Shown one piece after another: positions 16,434-26,199 of a DNA stretch of 37,115 nt (the stretch's first letter is position 1; the number at the start of each line of letters is the position of its first letter). The notes beneath the pieces are model-generated. The model was not told the origin of the DNA, did not search any database, and was given only the letters and a program-made list of their open reading frames with translations. The stretch lies in contig NZ_JABBPF010000025.1 of NCBI RefSeq assembly GCF_012927415.1, forward strand, positions 1 to 37,115, read 5' to 3'. The position numbers were made by a program, and so were the translations under genes. This stretch comes from Polaromonas sp. Lineage in GTDB: Bacteria; Pseudomonadota; Gammaproteobacteria; Burkholderiales; Burkholderiaceae_C.

Positions 16434-16467
16434 CGTGCTGCGCTGCCCCCAAGGGCGGCGCAGCACG
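16434..16467. repeat. GC-rich inverted repeat between cobS and cobC
   Basis: CGTGCTGCGCTGCCC and GGGCGGCGCAGCACG pair along 15 bp with one G-T pair, around the loop CCAA. There is no T-tract, so it is a hairpin rather than a classic terminator. It is different in sequence from the AT-centred repeat family elsewhere in the window. Confidence 0.75.
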
Positions 16468-16524
16468 CCCAGGCCGACCCTGCGCAGCGCATGGTGAACT
16501 GGCGAAATATGCGCCATTTTGCCA

Positions 16525-17079
16525 ATGAAACTCTGGCTGGTGCGCCACGCACAGCCCTTGATTGAGGCCGGCATTTGCTATGGCCAGCTCGATGTGGCGG
16601 CCGACCCTGACGCGACCGCCGAATGCGCCCGCCAGCTGGCCTTGCAACTCCCCCGCAGCCTGTGCGTCGTCACTTCCCCGCTACAAAGATGTGAGCAGCT
16701 AGCAACCGTTCTGCTTGGACTACGGCCTGATTTGACCTGCAAAACCGACCCACGCCTGAAGGAAATGGATTTTGGCCGGTGGGAAGGCCGCGCCTGGCAG
16801 TCGATTGACCCGGCTGAACTGCGGGCGTGGACGACTGACTTTGCGGGCCATGCCGCGGGCCGTGACGGCGAAAGTGTGAGCCGGTTCATGGCGCGCGTCC
16901 GCACGGCCTTCGATGCATTGCCAGAGCACCAGGAAACGCTGTGGATTACCCACGCGGGGGTCATTCGCGCGGTGGAACTTCTCGGCCAGGGCGTGCGTCA
17001 TGTCGAGCGCGCAAACCAGTGGCCACTGGAGGCGCCGAAATATGGACAATGGCGCACACTGGATTTGCAAAACCGCTGA
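16525..17079 (+). CDS. cobC: Histidine phosphatase, probable alpha-ribazole phosphatase
   Basis: 184 residues from ATG at 16525, chosen because WLVRHAQP with the phospho-accepting His then begins near residue 4. Other motifs: TSPLQRCEQLA, the acidic MDFGRWEGRAW and the second catalytic His in LWITHAGVIRAVELL. The histidine phosphatase family is broad, but its place behind cobT-cobS supports dephosphorylation of alpha-ribazole-5'-phosphate or the cobalamin phosphate. A 112-bp gap with a GC-rich hairpin separates it from cobS, so mRNA levels may differ. Confidence 0.85.
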   Translation: MKLWLVRHAQPLIEAGICYGQLDVAADPDATAECARQLALQLPRSLCVVTSPLQRCEQLATVLLGLRPDLTCKTDPRLKEMDFGRWEGRAWQSIDPAELRAWTTDFAGHAAGRDGESVSRFMARVRTAFDALPEHQETLWITHAGVIRAVELLGQGVRHVERANQWPLEAPKYGQWRTLDLQNR

Positions 17080-17122
17080 CAGCAAACAGCAAACAGACCG
17101 GCAACTGGAGCAAGACACCCTT

Positions 17123-18072
17123 ATGGCAGCAAATCTCGACGGTCAGCTGGTGGTGGCGATTTCATCACGCGCCCTGTTTGATTTTGAAGAAGAAAACCGC
17201 GTTTTTGAAGCCGGCCTGACGCAAGAGCCGGCACCGGGAAGCAAAAAAGACTCGGCCTACATGAAGCTGCAGCTGGACCGGCTGGACGTACCGGCAAAAC
17301 CTGGCGTGGCGTTTTCGCTGGTCAGAAAATTGCTGGCCTTTAACGATGCGCCCGAAAGCGAGGCTCCGGCCAGCGGCCCGACAGCGCCCAGCCAGCGCGT
17401 TGAAGTCGTGATCCTGTCACGCAACGATCCGGTTTCGGGCATGCGCGTGTTCCGCTCGGCCCAGCACTACGGACTGAAGATTGAGCGCGGCACCTTCAAC
17501 CGCGGTGAGGCTCCCTGGCGTTATTTAAAACCGCTGCACGCCAATCTTTTTTTGTCGACCCACCTCAGCGACGTGCGCGAGGCGCTCAGCGCCGGCGTGC
17601 CGGCGGCCCAGGTCTACCCCCACTCGGTCCGTGCCAGCGATGCGCATCCGAACGAAGTGCGGATCGCGTTTGACGGCGACGCAGTGCTGTTTTCGGATGA
17701 AGCAGAGCGCGTTTTCCAGTCCCAGGGGCTCACCGCCTTTCAGCAGCATGAGCGGGACAAAGCCGCGCAACCCCTGCTCGCAGGGCCTTTCAAACCACTG
17801 CTGGAAGCGCTGCAGCGCTTGCAGCAGGCGGGTACCTCGCGTTGGTGACGGCGCGCAGCGCGCCGGCGCACGAGCGCGCCATCCGCACGCTGATGGACTG
17901 GAACATCGAGGTCGATGAAGCGATGTTCCTGGGCGGCCTGGCAAAGGGCGAATTCCTGCGCGAGTTTGAACCGGATTTTTTCTTTGACGACCAGACCGGC
18001 CACGTCCATTCGGCTGCGCAACATGTGCCTGCCGGCCATGTGGCCAGTGGCGTTTCCAATCCGCAGTTTTAA
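17123..18072 (+). pseudogene. Cytosolic 5'-nucleotidase, broken by one frameshift
   Basis: Two frames together make one protein of the bacterial 5'-nucleotidase family (PF06189 type, about 310 residues). Frame 1 runs from ATG 17123 to TGA 17848 with LVVAISSRALFDFEEEN, VVILSRNDPVSGMRV, RIAFDGDAVLFSDEAE and PFKPLLEALQRLQ. The next frame continues at about 17830 with ALVTARSAPAHERAIRTL, FLGGLAKGEFLREF and DFFFDDQTGHV, ending at 18072. A single base lost near 17825-17840 explains it. All catalytic-region motifs are otherwise intact, so the lesion is recent, a sequencing error, or possibly recoded. GGAGC precedes the start. Confidence 0.85.
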
Positions 18073-18092
18073 ATCCATTACGAGATCCCTGA

Positions 18093-19928
18093 ATGAATCC
18101 GCTTGCCCGCATTGCCCAAAAATTCCGCGACTTCAAGCATTTCGGCGCCCGTGTCTGGGCCCTGTCGGCGCCCTACTTCAGGTCGGAAGACCGCTGGAAG
18201 GCGCGCGGTCTGCTCGCCGCAATCGTGCTGCTGAACCTGGGCGCGGTCTACATGCTGGTGCTGCTTAACGACTGGAACCGCGTGTTTTATGACGCGCTGC
18301 AGAACAAGGACGCCGCGGTCTTCTGGACGCAGCTGGCACGTTTCACCTATCTGGCGTTTGGCTTCATCATCATCGCGGTTTACCGCTTTTACCTGACGCA
18401 ACTGCTGGAAGTTCGCTGGCGGGCGTGGATGACGGCCCACTACCTTCAGCGCTGGCTGGCCGATCATGCTTTTTACAAGCTGGAACTGGCGCGTTTTTCC
18501 GGGATTGGCAACGACGCGGCAAGCCCGGCCAGTGCCGCCGGCAGCGCCGACAATCCGGACCAGCGCATTCAGGAAGACATCAACCTGTTTACCACCTACA
18601 GCATCTCGCTGAGCATGGGTCTGCTGAACGCCGTGGTCACGTTGCTGAGTTTCATCGGCATCTTGTGGTCGCTCTCGGGCGCGTTTGCCTTTACGCTGGG
18701 GGGTGCCAGCTACAGCATTCCAGGCTTCATGGTCTGGATGGCGGTACTGTATTGCGTCATAGGCAGTGTCATCACCCACTACATTGGCCGCCCGCAAATC
18801 AGGCTCAACTACCAGCAGCAACAGGTTGAAGCCAACTTTCGCCATCACATGGTGCGGGTGCGCGAGTACAGCGAATCGATTGCGCTGGACAAGGGTGAAG
18901 CGGTGGAGCGGGTGCAACTCGAGACGCGTTTTGCCGCCGTGCTGGCAAACTACCTCAAGCTGATCAAAAAGCAGAAAAACCTGGTCTGGTTTACCAACTT
19001 TTTCGGCCAGGCGGCCGTGGTGTTTCCCTTCATCGTCGCAGCGCCTCGTTTTTTCAGCGGCGCCATCCAGCTAGGCCAGCTGATCCAGATCTCATCAGCC
19101 TTTGGCCGAGTGCAGGACTCGCTGAGCTGGCTGGTCGACAACTACAGCGGCTTGGCCGCCTGGCGCGCCACAACCGACCGCCTGACCAGTTTTGAAGACA
19201 ATATTTCCAGTGTAGTCCAGCAAGCACGGTCGCAGTCAGCTATTAATTCAATAGCAAACGAAAATCAGCCGCTGGTTGGCGCGGATACGCTGGCGGTCAG
19301 CGGACTGACACTGGGTTTGCCGACTGGCGCGCGCTTGCTGGCGGGGGCTTCGCTGCAGGCTGGACCGGGCGAAAGCGTGCTCCTCAAAGGCCCGTCTGGC
19401 AGTGGGAAATCCACTTTGTTTCGCGCGCTCGCGGGCATCTGGCCTTTCACCAGAGGCCAGACGCATCTGCCGGCTGACGCCATGTTCATCCCGCAACGGC
19501 CCTACTTTCCCGATGGCAGGCTGCGCGATGCGCTGGCATACCCAGAACCCGCGGCGCACTACAGCGACGAAGCACTGCAGCGGGCCCTTGAAAACGCGCT
19601 GCTCCCGCAACTGGCCAGCCGGCTCGACGACGAAGACGCCTGGAGCCAGAAGCTGTCCGGTGGCGAGCAACAGCGGCTGGCGATTGCGCGCGTGTTGCTG
19701 AAAAAGCCGCGTTGGGTGTTTGCCGACGAGGCGACCAGTGCCCTGGACGAAGTGGCAGAAAAAAATCTATACGAAAAACTGCTGGCCAGTGTCGGGGCGG
19801 CCCATGGCAGCCTGGTGTCGATCGCCCACCGCCCCGCCGTAGCGGCTTTTCACAGCAGGCTGTGGGAACTCGAAAAAATGCCGGAAGGTGCGACTGCCCT
19901 CTACTCGATCAAGGATCACCGGCCTTAG
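18093..19928 (+). CDS. ABC transporter with fused permease and ATPase (SbmA/BacA-YddA type)
   Basis: 611 residues. The N-terminal membrane domain (about residues 1-350) has several hydrophobic helices and the SbmA/BacA features LLNDWNRVFYDALQNKD and LTQLLEVRWRAWMT. The ATPase follows, with Walker A GPSGSGKST at about 433, LSGGEQQRLAIAR and Walker B WVFADEATSALDE. Relatives are inner-membrane half-transporters that dimerise; cargo differs (peptides, cobalamin, long-chain compounds) and cannot be assigned. Residues about 366-390 in the linker between domains, including AINSIANE, are encoded by hairpin repeat copy 3. It follows the broken nucleotidase by 20 bp. Confidence 0.92.
   Translation: MNPLARIAQKFRDFKHFGARVWALSAPYFRSEDRWKARGLLAAIVLLNLGAVYMLVLLNDWNRVFYDALQNKDAAVFWTQLARFTYLAFGFIIIAVYRFYLTQLLEVRWRAWMTAHYLQRWLADHAFYKLELARFSGIGNDAASPASAAGSADNPDQRIQEDINLFTTYSISLSMGLLNAVVTLLSFIGILWSLSGAFAFTLGGASYSIPGFMVWMAVLYCVIGSVITHYIGRPQIRLNYQQQQVEANFRHHMVRVREYSESIALDKGEAVERVQLETRFAAVLANYLKLIKKQKNLVWFTNFFGQAAVVFPFIVAAPRFFSGAIQLGQLIQISSAFGRVQDSLSWLVDNYSGLAAWRATTDRLTSFEDNISSVVQQARSQSAINSIANENQPLVGADTLAVSGLTLGLPTGARLLAGASLQAGPGESVLLKGPSGSGKSTLFRALAGIWPFTRGQTHLPADAMFIPQRPYFPDGRLRDALAYPEPAAHYSDEALQRALENALLPQLASRLDDEDAWSQKLSGGEQQRLAIARVLLKKPRWVFADEATSALDEVAEKNLYEKLLASVGAAHGSLVSIAHRPAVAAFHSRLWELEKMPEGATALYSIKDHRP
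19190..19262 (-). repeat. Hairpin repeat element copy 3, inside the ABC transporter gene
   Basis: On the minus strand GCTATTGAATTAATAGC is followed by a 20-nt spacer and TGGACTACACTGG, with a tail ending TTCAAAAC. Same plan and orientation relative to the host gene as the copy in pgi. The translated peptide SAINSIANE matches LAINNIANE of Pgi, preceded by a shared VQ about ten residues earlier. Confidence 0.72.
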
Positions 19929-19939
19929 GCCCATCAGCG

Positions 19940-20701
19940 TCAGCAGCCGTCCTCAATAGGCAAGGCCGCATAACCCTGATAGCCGCGTGCCCGTAACTCG
20001 CAGGCCGGACAGCTAGCGCAGCCATAACCCCAGGTGTGTCGGTGCACGCGGTCGCCCAGATAGCAGGTGTGGGTATGCTCGACAATCAGCTCCACCAGCG
20101 CCTGGCCGCCCAGCGAATCGGCCAAACGCCAGGTGTCGGCCTTGTCAATCCACATCAACGGCGTCTCGATCAGGAAACGCTTGTCCATGCCGAGTGAAAG
20201 CGCCAGCTGCATTGCCTTCATGGTGTCGTCGCGGCAGTCGGGGTAACCCGAAAAATCGGTTTCGCATACGCCGGTCACCAGTACCTGCAAATCGCGCCGG
20301 TAGGCCAGCGCCGCCGCCAGCGTCAAAAACAGCAGGTTGCGCCCCGGCACAAAGGTGTTGGGCAAGCCCGAGCTTTCCATTTTGAAAGCCACGTCGCGCG
20401 TCAGCGAACAATCGCTCACCTGGCCCAGCACGGCGAGGTCCAGCAGATGGTCCTCGCCCAGCCTGGCCGCCCATTGGGGAAACTGCAGCCTGATTTCGCG
20501 CAGCACGTTGAGGCGCGCGTCCAGCTCCACCCTGTGACGCTGGCCGTAGTCGAACGCGATGGTTTCAACCCGCTCGTATTTGCACAGTGCCTGCGCCAGG
20601 CAGGTGGTGGAATCCTGGCCTCCTGAAAACAGGACAAGCGCCGTGGTGTGGGCACGCCCGGGGGCCATCGTGCGGGTGGCTGTAGTGGTGGATAGGTTCA
20701 T
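19940..20701 (-). CDS. queC: 7-cyano-7-deazaguanine synthase
   Basis: ATP-dependent conversion of 7-carboxy-7-deazaguanine to preQ0 in queuosine synthesis. 253 residues from the ATG at 20699-20701. The PP-loop is [39 protein letters not shown] and [16 protein letters not shown] are family signatures. The zinc site is formed by C in HTCYLG with GCASCPAC near the C-terminus. It is convergent with the ABC transporter. The N-terminal 20 residues before LVLF are longer than needed and a shorter start is possible. No preQ1 riboswitch was seen upstream. Confidence 0.95.
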   Translation of the reverse strand: MNLSTTTATRTMAPGRAHTTALVLFSGGQDSTTCLAQALCKYERVETIAFDYGQRHRVELDARLNVLREIRLQFPQWAARLGEDHLLDLAVLGQVSDCSLTRDVAFKMESSGLPNTFVPGRNLLFLTLAAALAYRRDLQVLVTGVCETDFSGYPDCRDDTMKAMQLALSLGMDKRFLIETPLMWIDKADTWRLADSLGGQALVELIVEHTHTCYLGDRVHRHTWGYGCASCPACELRARGYQGYAALPIEDGC

Positions 20702-20929
20702 GGCGGTGTGAAGAATTTTTGTATTGTCGCTTGAGCCGCCAGGCCCCATTCAGCCCGGGTCATGCAGGGAGAGACGGCTTGAAGCAGGCCGTTACGGGTG
20801 AAAAAATGACGGGTTTGGAACAGAAAGGACGATGCAAGCCGCAGATTCACGCTATAACGCAAATTCCCGACTATCTTTTACGGCATGGCAGACCCTTTCT
20901 GCAGCCGCTTGTATCTGAAAGGCTTTTGT

Positions 20930-21856
20930 ATGCGCAAACTATTTTCCCGTCGCTGGCTGATTGGCAGCACCTCCCTGCTGCTGCTGGCCTCGGCGTCAGC
21001 ATTTGCCCAGACAGCCGTTCGCGTGTCGTCAAAAATTGACACCGAAGGTTCCTTGCTGGGCAACATGATGATTCAGGTGCTGGAGGCCAACGGCATCAAA
21101 ACCGAAAACAAGGTTCAGCTCGGGACCACCAAAATCATGCGCGGCGCCATCACCGCAGGTGAAATTGACATCTATCCGGAGTACACCGGCAATGGGGCGT
21201 TTTTCTTTTCCGATGAAAAGAATCCAGCCTGGAAAAGCGCCGCAGCGGGCTATGCACTGGTTAAAAAACTCGACGCCGAGAAAAACAATATTGTCTGGTT
21301 GACACCCGCGCCGGCAAACAACACCTGGGCGATCGCGCTGCGCAAGGATGTCGCCGAAAAAAGCAAGGTGAAATCGCTCGCGGATCTGGGCCCGTGGTTG
21401 TCTGGTGGCGGCAAGTTCAAGCTCGCCGCTTCGGCCGAGTTCATTGAACGCAGCGACGCACTGCCGGCGTTCCAGGCGGCTTATGGCTTCAAGCTCAACA
21501 ACGCGCAGTTGCTGACGCTGGCTGGCGGTGACACTACCGTGACGATCAAAGCTGCCGCGGAGCAGACCTCGGGCGTAAATGCCGCAATGGCTTACGGCAC
21601 TGACGGTGCCATTGCCGCGCTGGGGCTGGTGGTACTGGAGGACCCCAAGGGCATTCAGCCGATCTATGCGCCCGCCCCTTTGATCAGGGCGGCAACGCTG
21701 GCCCAATATCCCAAAATCCGCGAGCTGCTGGAAGCCGTCTTCAAGACGCTCGACGGCCCGACCCTGCAAAAGCTCAATGCAAAAATCGCCGTGGAAGGCC
21801 AGGACGCCAAAAAAGTCTCTGCCGATTACCTGAGGACCAAGAATCTCATTAAGTGA
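20930..21856 (+). CDS. Glycine betaine/choline-type ABC substrate-binding protein (OsmF/YehZ-like)
   Basis: 308 residues from the ATG at 20930, which has GAAAGG 7 bp upstream; the longer reading upstream is rejected. The signal peptide RRWLIGSTSLLLLASASAFA leads to a mature OpuAC-type periplasmic domain. It contains KIDTEGSLLGNMMIQVLEAN, LGTTKIMRGAITAGEIDIYP and EYTGNGAFF, hallmarks of osmoprotectant-binding proteins. First gene of a four-gene cluster with two permeases and an ATPase in the YehZYXW order. In enterobacteria the YehZYXW system is a low-affinity, stress-controlled importer; ligand here is inferred. Confidence 0.92.
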   Translation: MRKLFSRRWLIGSTSLLLLASASAFAQTAVRVSSKIDTEGSLLGNMMIQVLEANGIKTENKVQLGTTKIMRGAITAGEIDIYPEYTGNGAFFFSDEKNPAWKSAAAGYALVKKLDAEKNNIVWLTPAPANNTWAIALRKDVAEKSKVKSLADLGPWLSGGGKFKLAASAEFIERSDALPAFQAAYGFKLNNAQLLTLAGGDTTVTIKAAAEQTSGVNAAMAYGTDGAIAALGLVVLEDPKGIQPIYAPAPLIRAATLAQYPKIRELLEAVFKTLDGPTLQKLNAKIAVEGQDAKKVSADYLRTKNLIK

Positions 21857-21872
21857 CGCTAGGCAAGCTGCC

Positions 21873-23117
21873 GTGCCTAAAGAGACGGCGCTGATGGGCT
21901 GGGTCAAAAACCGCGTTCTTCTGTCGCTGGTGCTCGCTGGCATCGCGGCGGCTTCGGGGCTGGCGTTTCTGACTCATGCGCCAAATCGGCTGGTTTCCGG
22001 CGCCAGCATTTCCTTGGCAGACGTCGTGAGCTGGGGCGATGGTGCGACACAGGCACTTGCGTTATCGGCAAGCCTGATGCCGGCACTGTTGCTGGTAGCA
22101 ACCATCTTCATGCGCCCCGGGCGGGCCACCCATTTTCTGGTGATCGTCACGGCAGTGCTGCTGCTGTCAGGGCTGCTGTGGCTGGCCGGAGGGCACGCGA
22201 TGCGGCTCGCTTCACTACCGGCTGCTGTTTCAGCTGGCTCATCGCCAGGCATAGAGCGCACCTCATTGGGCGGTGCCTTCTGGATTTTGATAGCGCTGAG
22301 TTGGCTGGCAGCCAGCGACGCCATCGCGCACCTGGGCCTGAAGCCGCTCTGGCGATTGATTGCCAGTGCTGCCGTTATCACGCCCTTACTGGTCTTCATC
22401 GCGACGGGCGCGCTTGACCAGCTGTCCCTGATGCGGGAATACGCGAACCGTGAGGACGTGTTCAATGCGGCCTTGCTGCAGCATGTGCAAATTGTGGTGG
22501 CAAGCCTGTTGCCCAGCTTGCTCATCGGCGTGCCGCTGGGCATTGTCTCGGCGCGGACGGGGAAATGGGTGAATACCTTGCGGCCACCGTTGTTTGCAAG
22601 CCTCAACATCATTCAGACCATTCCCTCCATTGCACTTTTTGGTTTGCTGATGGCGCCGCTCGCCCTGCTCGCTGCCAGCATCCCGGTGCTGGCCAAGTGG
22701 GGCATCAAGGGCATCGGGCTGGCTCCGGCCGTGATCGCGCTGGCGCTTTACTCACTGCTACCTATCGTTCGCAGCACCGCCGCCGGAATAAGCCAAGTGC
22801 CCCGACCCGTCATTGATGCTGCCATCGGCATGGGCATGACGAAGCGCCAGATTTTCTGGAAGGTAGAAGCGCCGATGGCCCTGCCGGTTTTTCTCTCGGG
22901 CCTGCGCGTGGCGACCGTGCAGACCATAGGTATGGCGGTGGTCGCGGCGTTGATAGGCGCGGGCGGCTTCGGTGCCATCGTGTTCCAGGGTTTGCTGGGC
23001 GGCGCGCTTGATCTGGTGTTACTGGGGGTGCTGCCTGTGGTGGCCATGGCGGTGGCGGTGGATGCCGCTCTCCAAACCATCGCCTCATCCCCGGCAAATG
23101 AATTTAAGTTTTTCTGA
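21873..23117 (+). CDS. Osmoprotectant ABC permease, large subunit (YehY-like)
   Basis: 414 residues if translated from GTG 21873, or 407 from ATG 21894; both are plausible. The N-terminal half (about 1-200) has extra membrane helices typical of YehY. The C-terminal half is the binding-protein-dependent permease domain with IGVPLGIVSAR, NIIQTIPSIALFGLLM and the ATPase-coupling motif DAAIGMGMTKRQIFWKVEAP. It starts 16 bp after the binding-protein gene and precedes the ATPase gene by 19 bp. Confidence 0.92.
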   Translation: MPKETALMGWVKNRVLLSLVLAGIAAASGLAFLTHAPNRLVSGASISLADVVSWGDGATQALALSASLMPALLLVATIFMRPGRATHFLVIVTAVLLLSGLLWLAGGHAMRLASLPAAVSAGSSPGIERTSLGGAFWILIALSWLAASDAIAHLGLKPLWRLIASAAVITPLLVFIATGALDQLSLMREYANREDVFNAALLQHVQIVVASLLPSLLIGVPLGIVSARTGKWVNTLRPPLFASLNIIQTIPSIALFGLLMAPLALLAASIPVLAKWGIKGIGLAPAVIALALYSLLPIVRSTAAGISQVPRPVIDAAIGMGMTKRQIFWKVEAPMALPVFLSGLRVATVQTIGMAVVAALIGAGGFGAIVFQGLLGGALDLVLLGVLPVVAMAVAVDAALQTIASSPANEFKFF

Positions 23118-23136
23118 CTTTCAAAATTGAATCCTG

Positions 23137-24117
23137 ATGATTGAACTGCAGGGTGTATCCAAAAGTTTTGACGGCGTGAAGGTCATCGACGACCTGTCGC
23201 TGAACGTCGCACAGGGCGAGTTCATGGTAATTCTGGGCAGTTCGGGTTCGGGCAAGTCAACCCTGCTCAAGATGATGAACCGTCTGGTGGACCATGACAG
23301 CGGCCGGGTTCTATTCGCAGGTAAAGAAATTCGCAGCTTCAGGCCTGAAGACATACGCCGGCGCATGGGTTACGCGATTCAGTCAATTGGCCTGTTCCCG
23401 CACTGGAGCGTCAAGAAAAACATTGCCACAGTGCCGGCGCTGCTGAAATGGCCCAAGGCCCGCATTGAGGCACGCGTCAGTGAGTTGCTGACGCTGTTGC
23501 AACTCGAACCCGAAACCTACCAGGCTCGCTATCCGCACCAGCTCTCCGGCGGACAGCAGCAGCGCGTGGGGGTGGCACGGGCACTGGCGGGAAACCCTGA
23601 AGTGCTGCTGATGGATGAGCCGTTTGGTGCACTGGATCCGGTCACGCGCGCGGCCCTGCAGCTGGAAATTGCGCGAATTCACAAGGCTTTCAACAAGACC
23701 ATCGTGCTGGTCACGCATGACATTGACGAGGCGCTCAGCCTGGCCACCCGCATTGTTTTGCTGGACCAGGGGCGCATCGTGCAGAGCGGCACGCCGCTGC
23801 AGATTCTTTCAGCGCCCGCCAACGACTTTGTGCTCGATTTTTTTGGCCGCGGTGATGTTGGCATCAAGCTTCTTGGCTTGCAACGCGTGGGCGATCATTT
23901 GCGGGCCAATGTGCAGGATTTGCCAGACGACGCAGGCAGCGGCGAAGCCATATTGGCAACACTCAGCCTGCGCGAGGCGCTGTCCATTTTTGTGTCGCGC
24001 CGTGTCTCCCGGCTCTCGGTCATTGACAGCCAAGGCCAGCACATGGGAAGTATCGAATTGCAGGACCTGCTTGGCCCGACTGGTCCGGCCACGCGGCATC
24101 CGCGGGACAATCCATGA
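23137..24117 (+). CDS. Osmoprotectant ABC ATPase (OpuBA/YehX-like)
   Basis: 326 residues. Walker [10 protein letters not shown] (about 34-42), signature [15 protein letters not shown], Walker [14 protein letters not shown] and the H-loop [11 protein letters not shown] are complete. A C-terminal region (about 245-320) with [20 protein letters not shown] looks like a single CBS-type segment, common in osmotically regulated transporters, where CBS domains sense ionic strength. The stop codon overlaps the start of the next permease by 4 bp (ATGA), a translational-coupling arrangement. Confidence 0.93.
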   Translation: MIELQGVSKSFDGVKVIDDLSLNVAQGEFMVILGSSGSGKSTLLKMMNRLVDHDSGRVLFAGKEIRSFRPEDIRRRMGYAIQSIGLFPHWSVKKNIATVPALLKWPKARIEARVSELLTLLQLEPETYQARYPHQLSGGQQQRVGVARALAGNPEVLLMDEPFGALDPVTRAALQLEIARIHKAFNKTIVLVTHDIDEALSLATRIVLLDQGRIVQSGTPLQILSAPANDFVLDFFGRGDVGIKLLGLQRVGDHLRANVQDLPDDAGSGEAILATLSLREALSIFVSRRVSRLSVIDSQGQHMGSIELQDLLGPTGPATRHPRDNP

Positions 24118-24884
24118 ATTCCTCGCCAGCAGAAAAAAGGCCACGGCGGGGCCTGCAGGACCAGCTTTTATGGTGGGTGCTGGCCTTGCTGCTGCTGCTC
24201 GTGTTTGGCATCAACTGGCTCAAACCGGTTTTTGCATTCCTGTTTCCCCAGCTGGAACGGCCGGTCTATGAGCAGGACAGCTTCTTTAGCCTGTTGCTGG
24301 CCCACCTGAAAATTGTCGGCTTGTCCAGCGCCGTCGCAGTCATCGCCGGCCTTGGCGCAGGGATATTTGCCACCCGCGACAGTGGCCGAGAGTTCCGGCC
24401 ACTGATCGAAACGCTGGTGTCGATCGGGCAGACTTTTCCACCCGTGGCTGTCTTGGCGGTGGCGGTTCCGCTAATCGGTTTTGGCGAGGCTCCCGCGCTG
24501 ATAGCACTCGCCCTGTACGGCTTGTTGCCCGTATTGCAAGGCACCCTAGCCGGCCTTGAATCAGTGCCTGCGCCAGCGCGCGAAGCGGCCGAAGGATTGG
24601 GCATGAGCCCTTGGCAGTGCCTGCTCGGCGTCGAACTTCCGCTGGCCGCTCCGGTCATCCTGGCGGGCGTACGGACCTCGGTGATCATCAACATTGGCAC
24701 TGCGGCAATCGCTTCCACCGTAGGAGCCAAAACACTGGGCCTGCCCATTATTGTGGGTTTAAGCGGGTTTAACACCGCTTATGTAATTCAAGGCGCAGTG
24801 CTGGTCGGTTTGCTGGCGGTTGCGGTCGATCTTGCATTTGAAAGGCTGCAGCGTCGGCTGGCTCACTGGCAGGATGCTTCCTGA
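24114..24884 (+). CDS. Osmoprotectant ABC permease, small subunit (YehW-like)
   Basis: 256 residues with one N-terminal anchor helix and the permease domain: [31 protein letters not shown] and the coupling motif [20 protein letters not shown]. It shares the fold with the larger permease and would pair with it around two ATPase subunits. It begins in the stop codon of the ATPase gene. It ends the operon; no convincing terminator hairpin with a T-run was found in the 21 bp before the convergent FAH gene. Confidence 0.92.
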   Translation: MNSSPAEKRPRRGLQDQLLWWVLALLLLLVFGINWLKPVFAFLFPQLERPVYEQDSFFSLLLAHLKIVGLSSAVAVIAGLGAGIFATRDSGREFRPLIETLVSIGQTFPPVAVLAVAVPLIGFGEAPALIALALYGLLPVLQGTLAGLESVPAPAREAAEGLGMSPWQCLLGVELPLAAPVILAGVRTSVIINIGTAAIASTVGAKTLGLPIIVGLSGFNTAYVIQGAVLVGLLAVAVDLAFERLQRRLAHWQDAS

Positions 24885-24905
24885 ATGCCCCGATACCCGC
24901 TGCTT

Positions 24906-26084
24906 TTACAGCAGGCCCCGACGCGCCAGACTCCGCATCAGCGCAGCGATGCCAAACGTCCAGGGAGCGGCAAGATCGGAGGTGGTGACGCGATTCACCA
25001 GCGTGCCGAGCTGCGGCGTTGACACCGACACCACATCGCCGACCACATGGGTAAAACCCTGGCCCGGGCCGTGACGATCTTGCGTAGGGGCGAACATGGT
25101 GCCCAGAAAAAGCATGAAGCCATCCGGATACTGGTGATTCGGGCCCATGGCCTGCGCGACGAGGTCAAGCGGGTCGCGGCTGATTTTTCTCAGGGAACTG
25201 CCGCCCTCCATCTCGAACCCTTCCGGTCCCACAACCGTCATGTTCAGGTCGCTGCGGCGCACGTCGTCGATGTCGAAGTGCTTGTCAAACAAGCGGATAA
25301 ACGGGCCAATTGCGCATGAGGCGTTGTTGTCCTTGGCTTTACCCAACAGCAGCGCGCTGCGTCCTTCAAAGTCGCGCAAATTGACGTCATTGCCCAATGC
25401 TGCGCCCCGCACCTCACCACGCGAATTCACCGCCAGCACGATTTCGGGTTCGGGATTGTTCCAGCGGCTTTGTGGGTGAATGCCTACTTCGGCGCCCGTG
25501 CCAACCGCGCTCAGGGGCTGGCTCTTGGTAAATATTTCTGCATCGGGGCCAATGCCGACCTCAAGATATTGCGACCACACACCCTGCGCCACCAGGACTT
25601 CCTTAAGTCGAGCCGCCTCGGCCGAGCCCGGCTTGATGCTGCCGAGGTTATCGCCCATCACGCCTATCACCGCCTTGCGAACGGCCTCCGCCTTGCTGGC
25701 GTCACCCCTGGCCTGCTCCTCAATGACACGCTCCAGCATGGACGCCACGAAAGTCACGCCAGCGGCCTTGAGGGCCTGCAAGTCGCACGGGGCCAGCAAC
25801 CATGGCAGGCCCGGGTCGCGCGCGTCCTCTGCAGTATTGGCCAGCACCTCGGCCGTACTGCCAAGGCGCGGCAATGAGGCAGACGCCGCCCGCACCGCTT
25901 GCGCCACGTCGTGTAATTCCAGCAACTGGCTAGCCGTAGGCGCCACGCTGGAGAGGTCAAATACCTCCTCAGCGCTGACCAGCGCCAGCACAGGACCACT
26001 GCCTTCAACCCAGACACGACCGATCAGGAGAGCCTGAGGAGCATCCATCGGCAAGGTGGACCGCAGCATCAAAGATTTTTTCAT
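24906..26084 (-). CDS. Fumarylacetoacetate hydrolase-family enzyme
   Basis: 392 residues from ATG 26084 (a GTG 21 bp earlier is possible). FAH-fold enzymes act on 2-keto acid type substrates using a divalent metal. VTFVASMLERVIEEQA, VGTGAEVGIHP, the metal-binding WNNPEPEIVL, LGNDVNLRDFEGRSALLLGKAKDN (its core conserved) and GFMLFLGTMFAP are visible. It is longer than typical catechol-degradation FAH hydrolases and belongs to a subgroup often near sugar-acid dehydratases. There is no such neighbour here, so the substrate is left open. Convergent with the osmolyte importer. Confidence 0.87.
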   Translation of the reverse strand: MKKSLMLRSTLPMDAPQALLIGRVWVEGSGPVLALVSAEEVFDLSSVAPTASQLLELHDVAQAVRAASASLPRLGSTAEVLANTAEDARDPGLPWLLAPCDLQALKAAGVTFVASMLERVIEEQARGDASKAEAVRKAVIGVMGDNLGSIKPGSAEAARLKEVLVAQGVWSQYLEVGIGPDAEIFTKSQPLSAVGTGAEVGIHPQSRWNNPEPEIVLAVNSRGEVRGAALGNDVNLRDFEGRSALLLGKAKDNNASCAIGPFIRLFDKHFDIDDVRRSDLNMTVVGPEGFEMEGGSSLRKISRDPLDLVAQAMGPNHQYPDGFMLFLGTMFAPTQDRHGPGQGFTHVVGDVVSVSTPQLGTLVNRVTTSDLAAPWTFGIAALMRSLARRGLL

Positions 26085-26199
26085 GGCGGAAAGGCGCCCG
26101 GTCACAGGCCAAAAATTTCAATGCTCCATCCTACCGCCATCGGGGCCTGCTTCAGCGAGCCAGACTTGACAGCCCTGCGCCCCGACCGGCGCCAGACCG

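Noticed and set aside
18885..18900. CTGGACAAGGGTGAAG as another copy of the TGGACA element
   Set aside because: It is ordinary coding sequence (LDKGE) with no GCTAT/ATAGC hairpin at the right distance.
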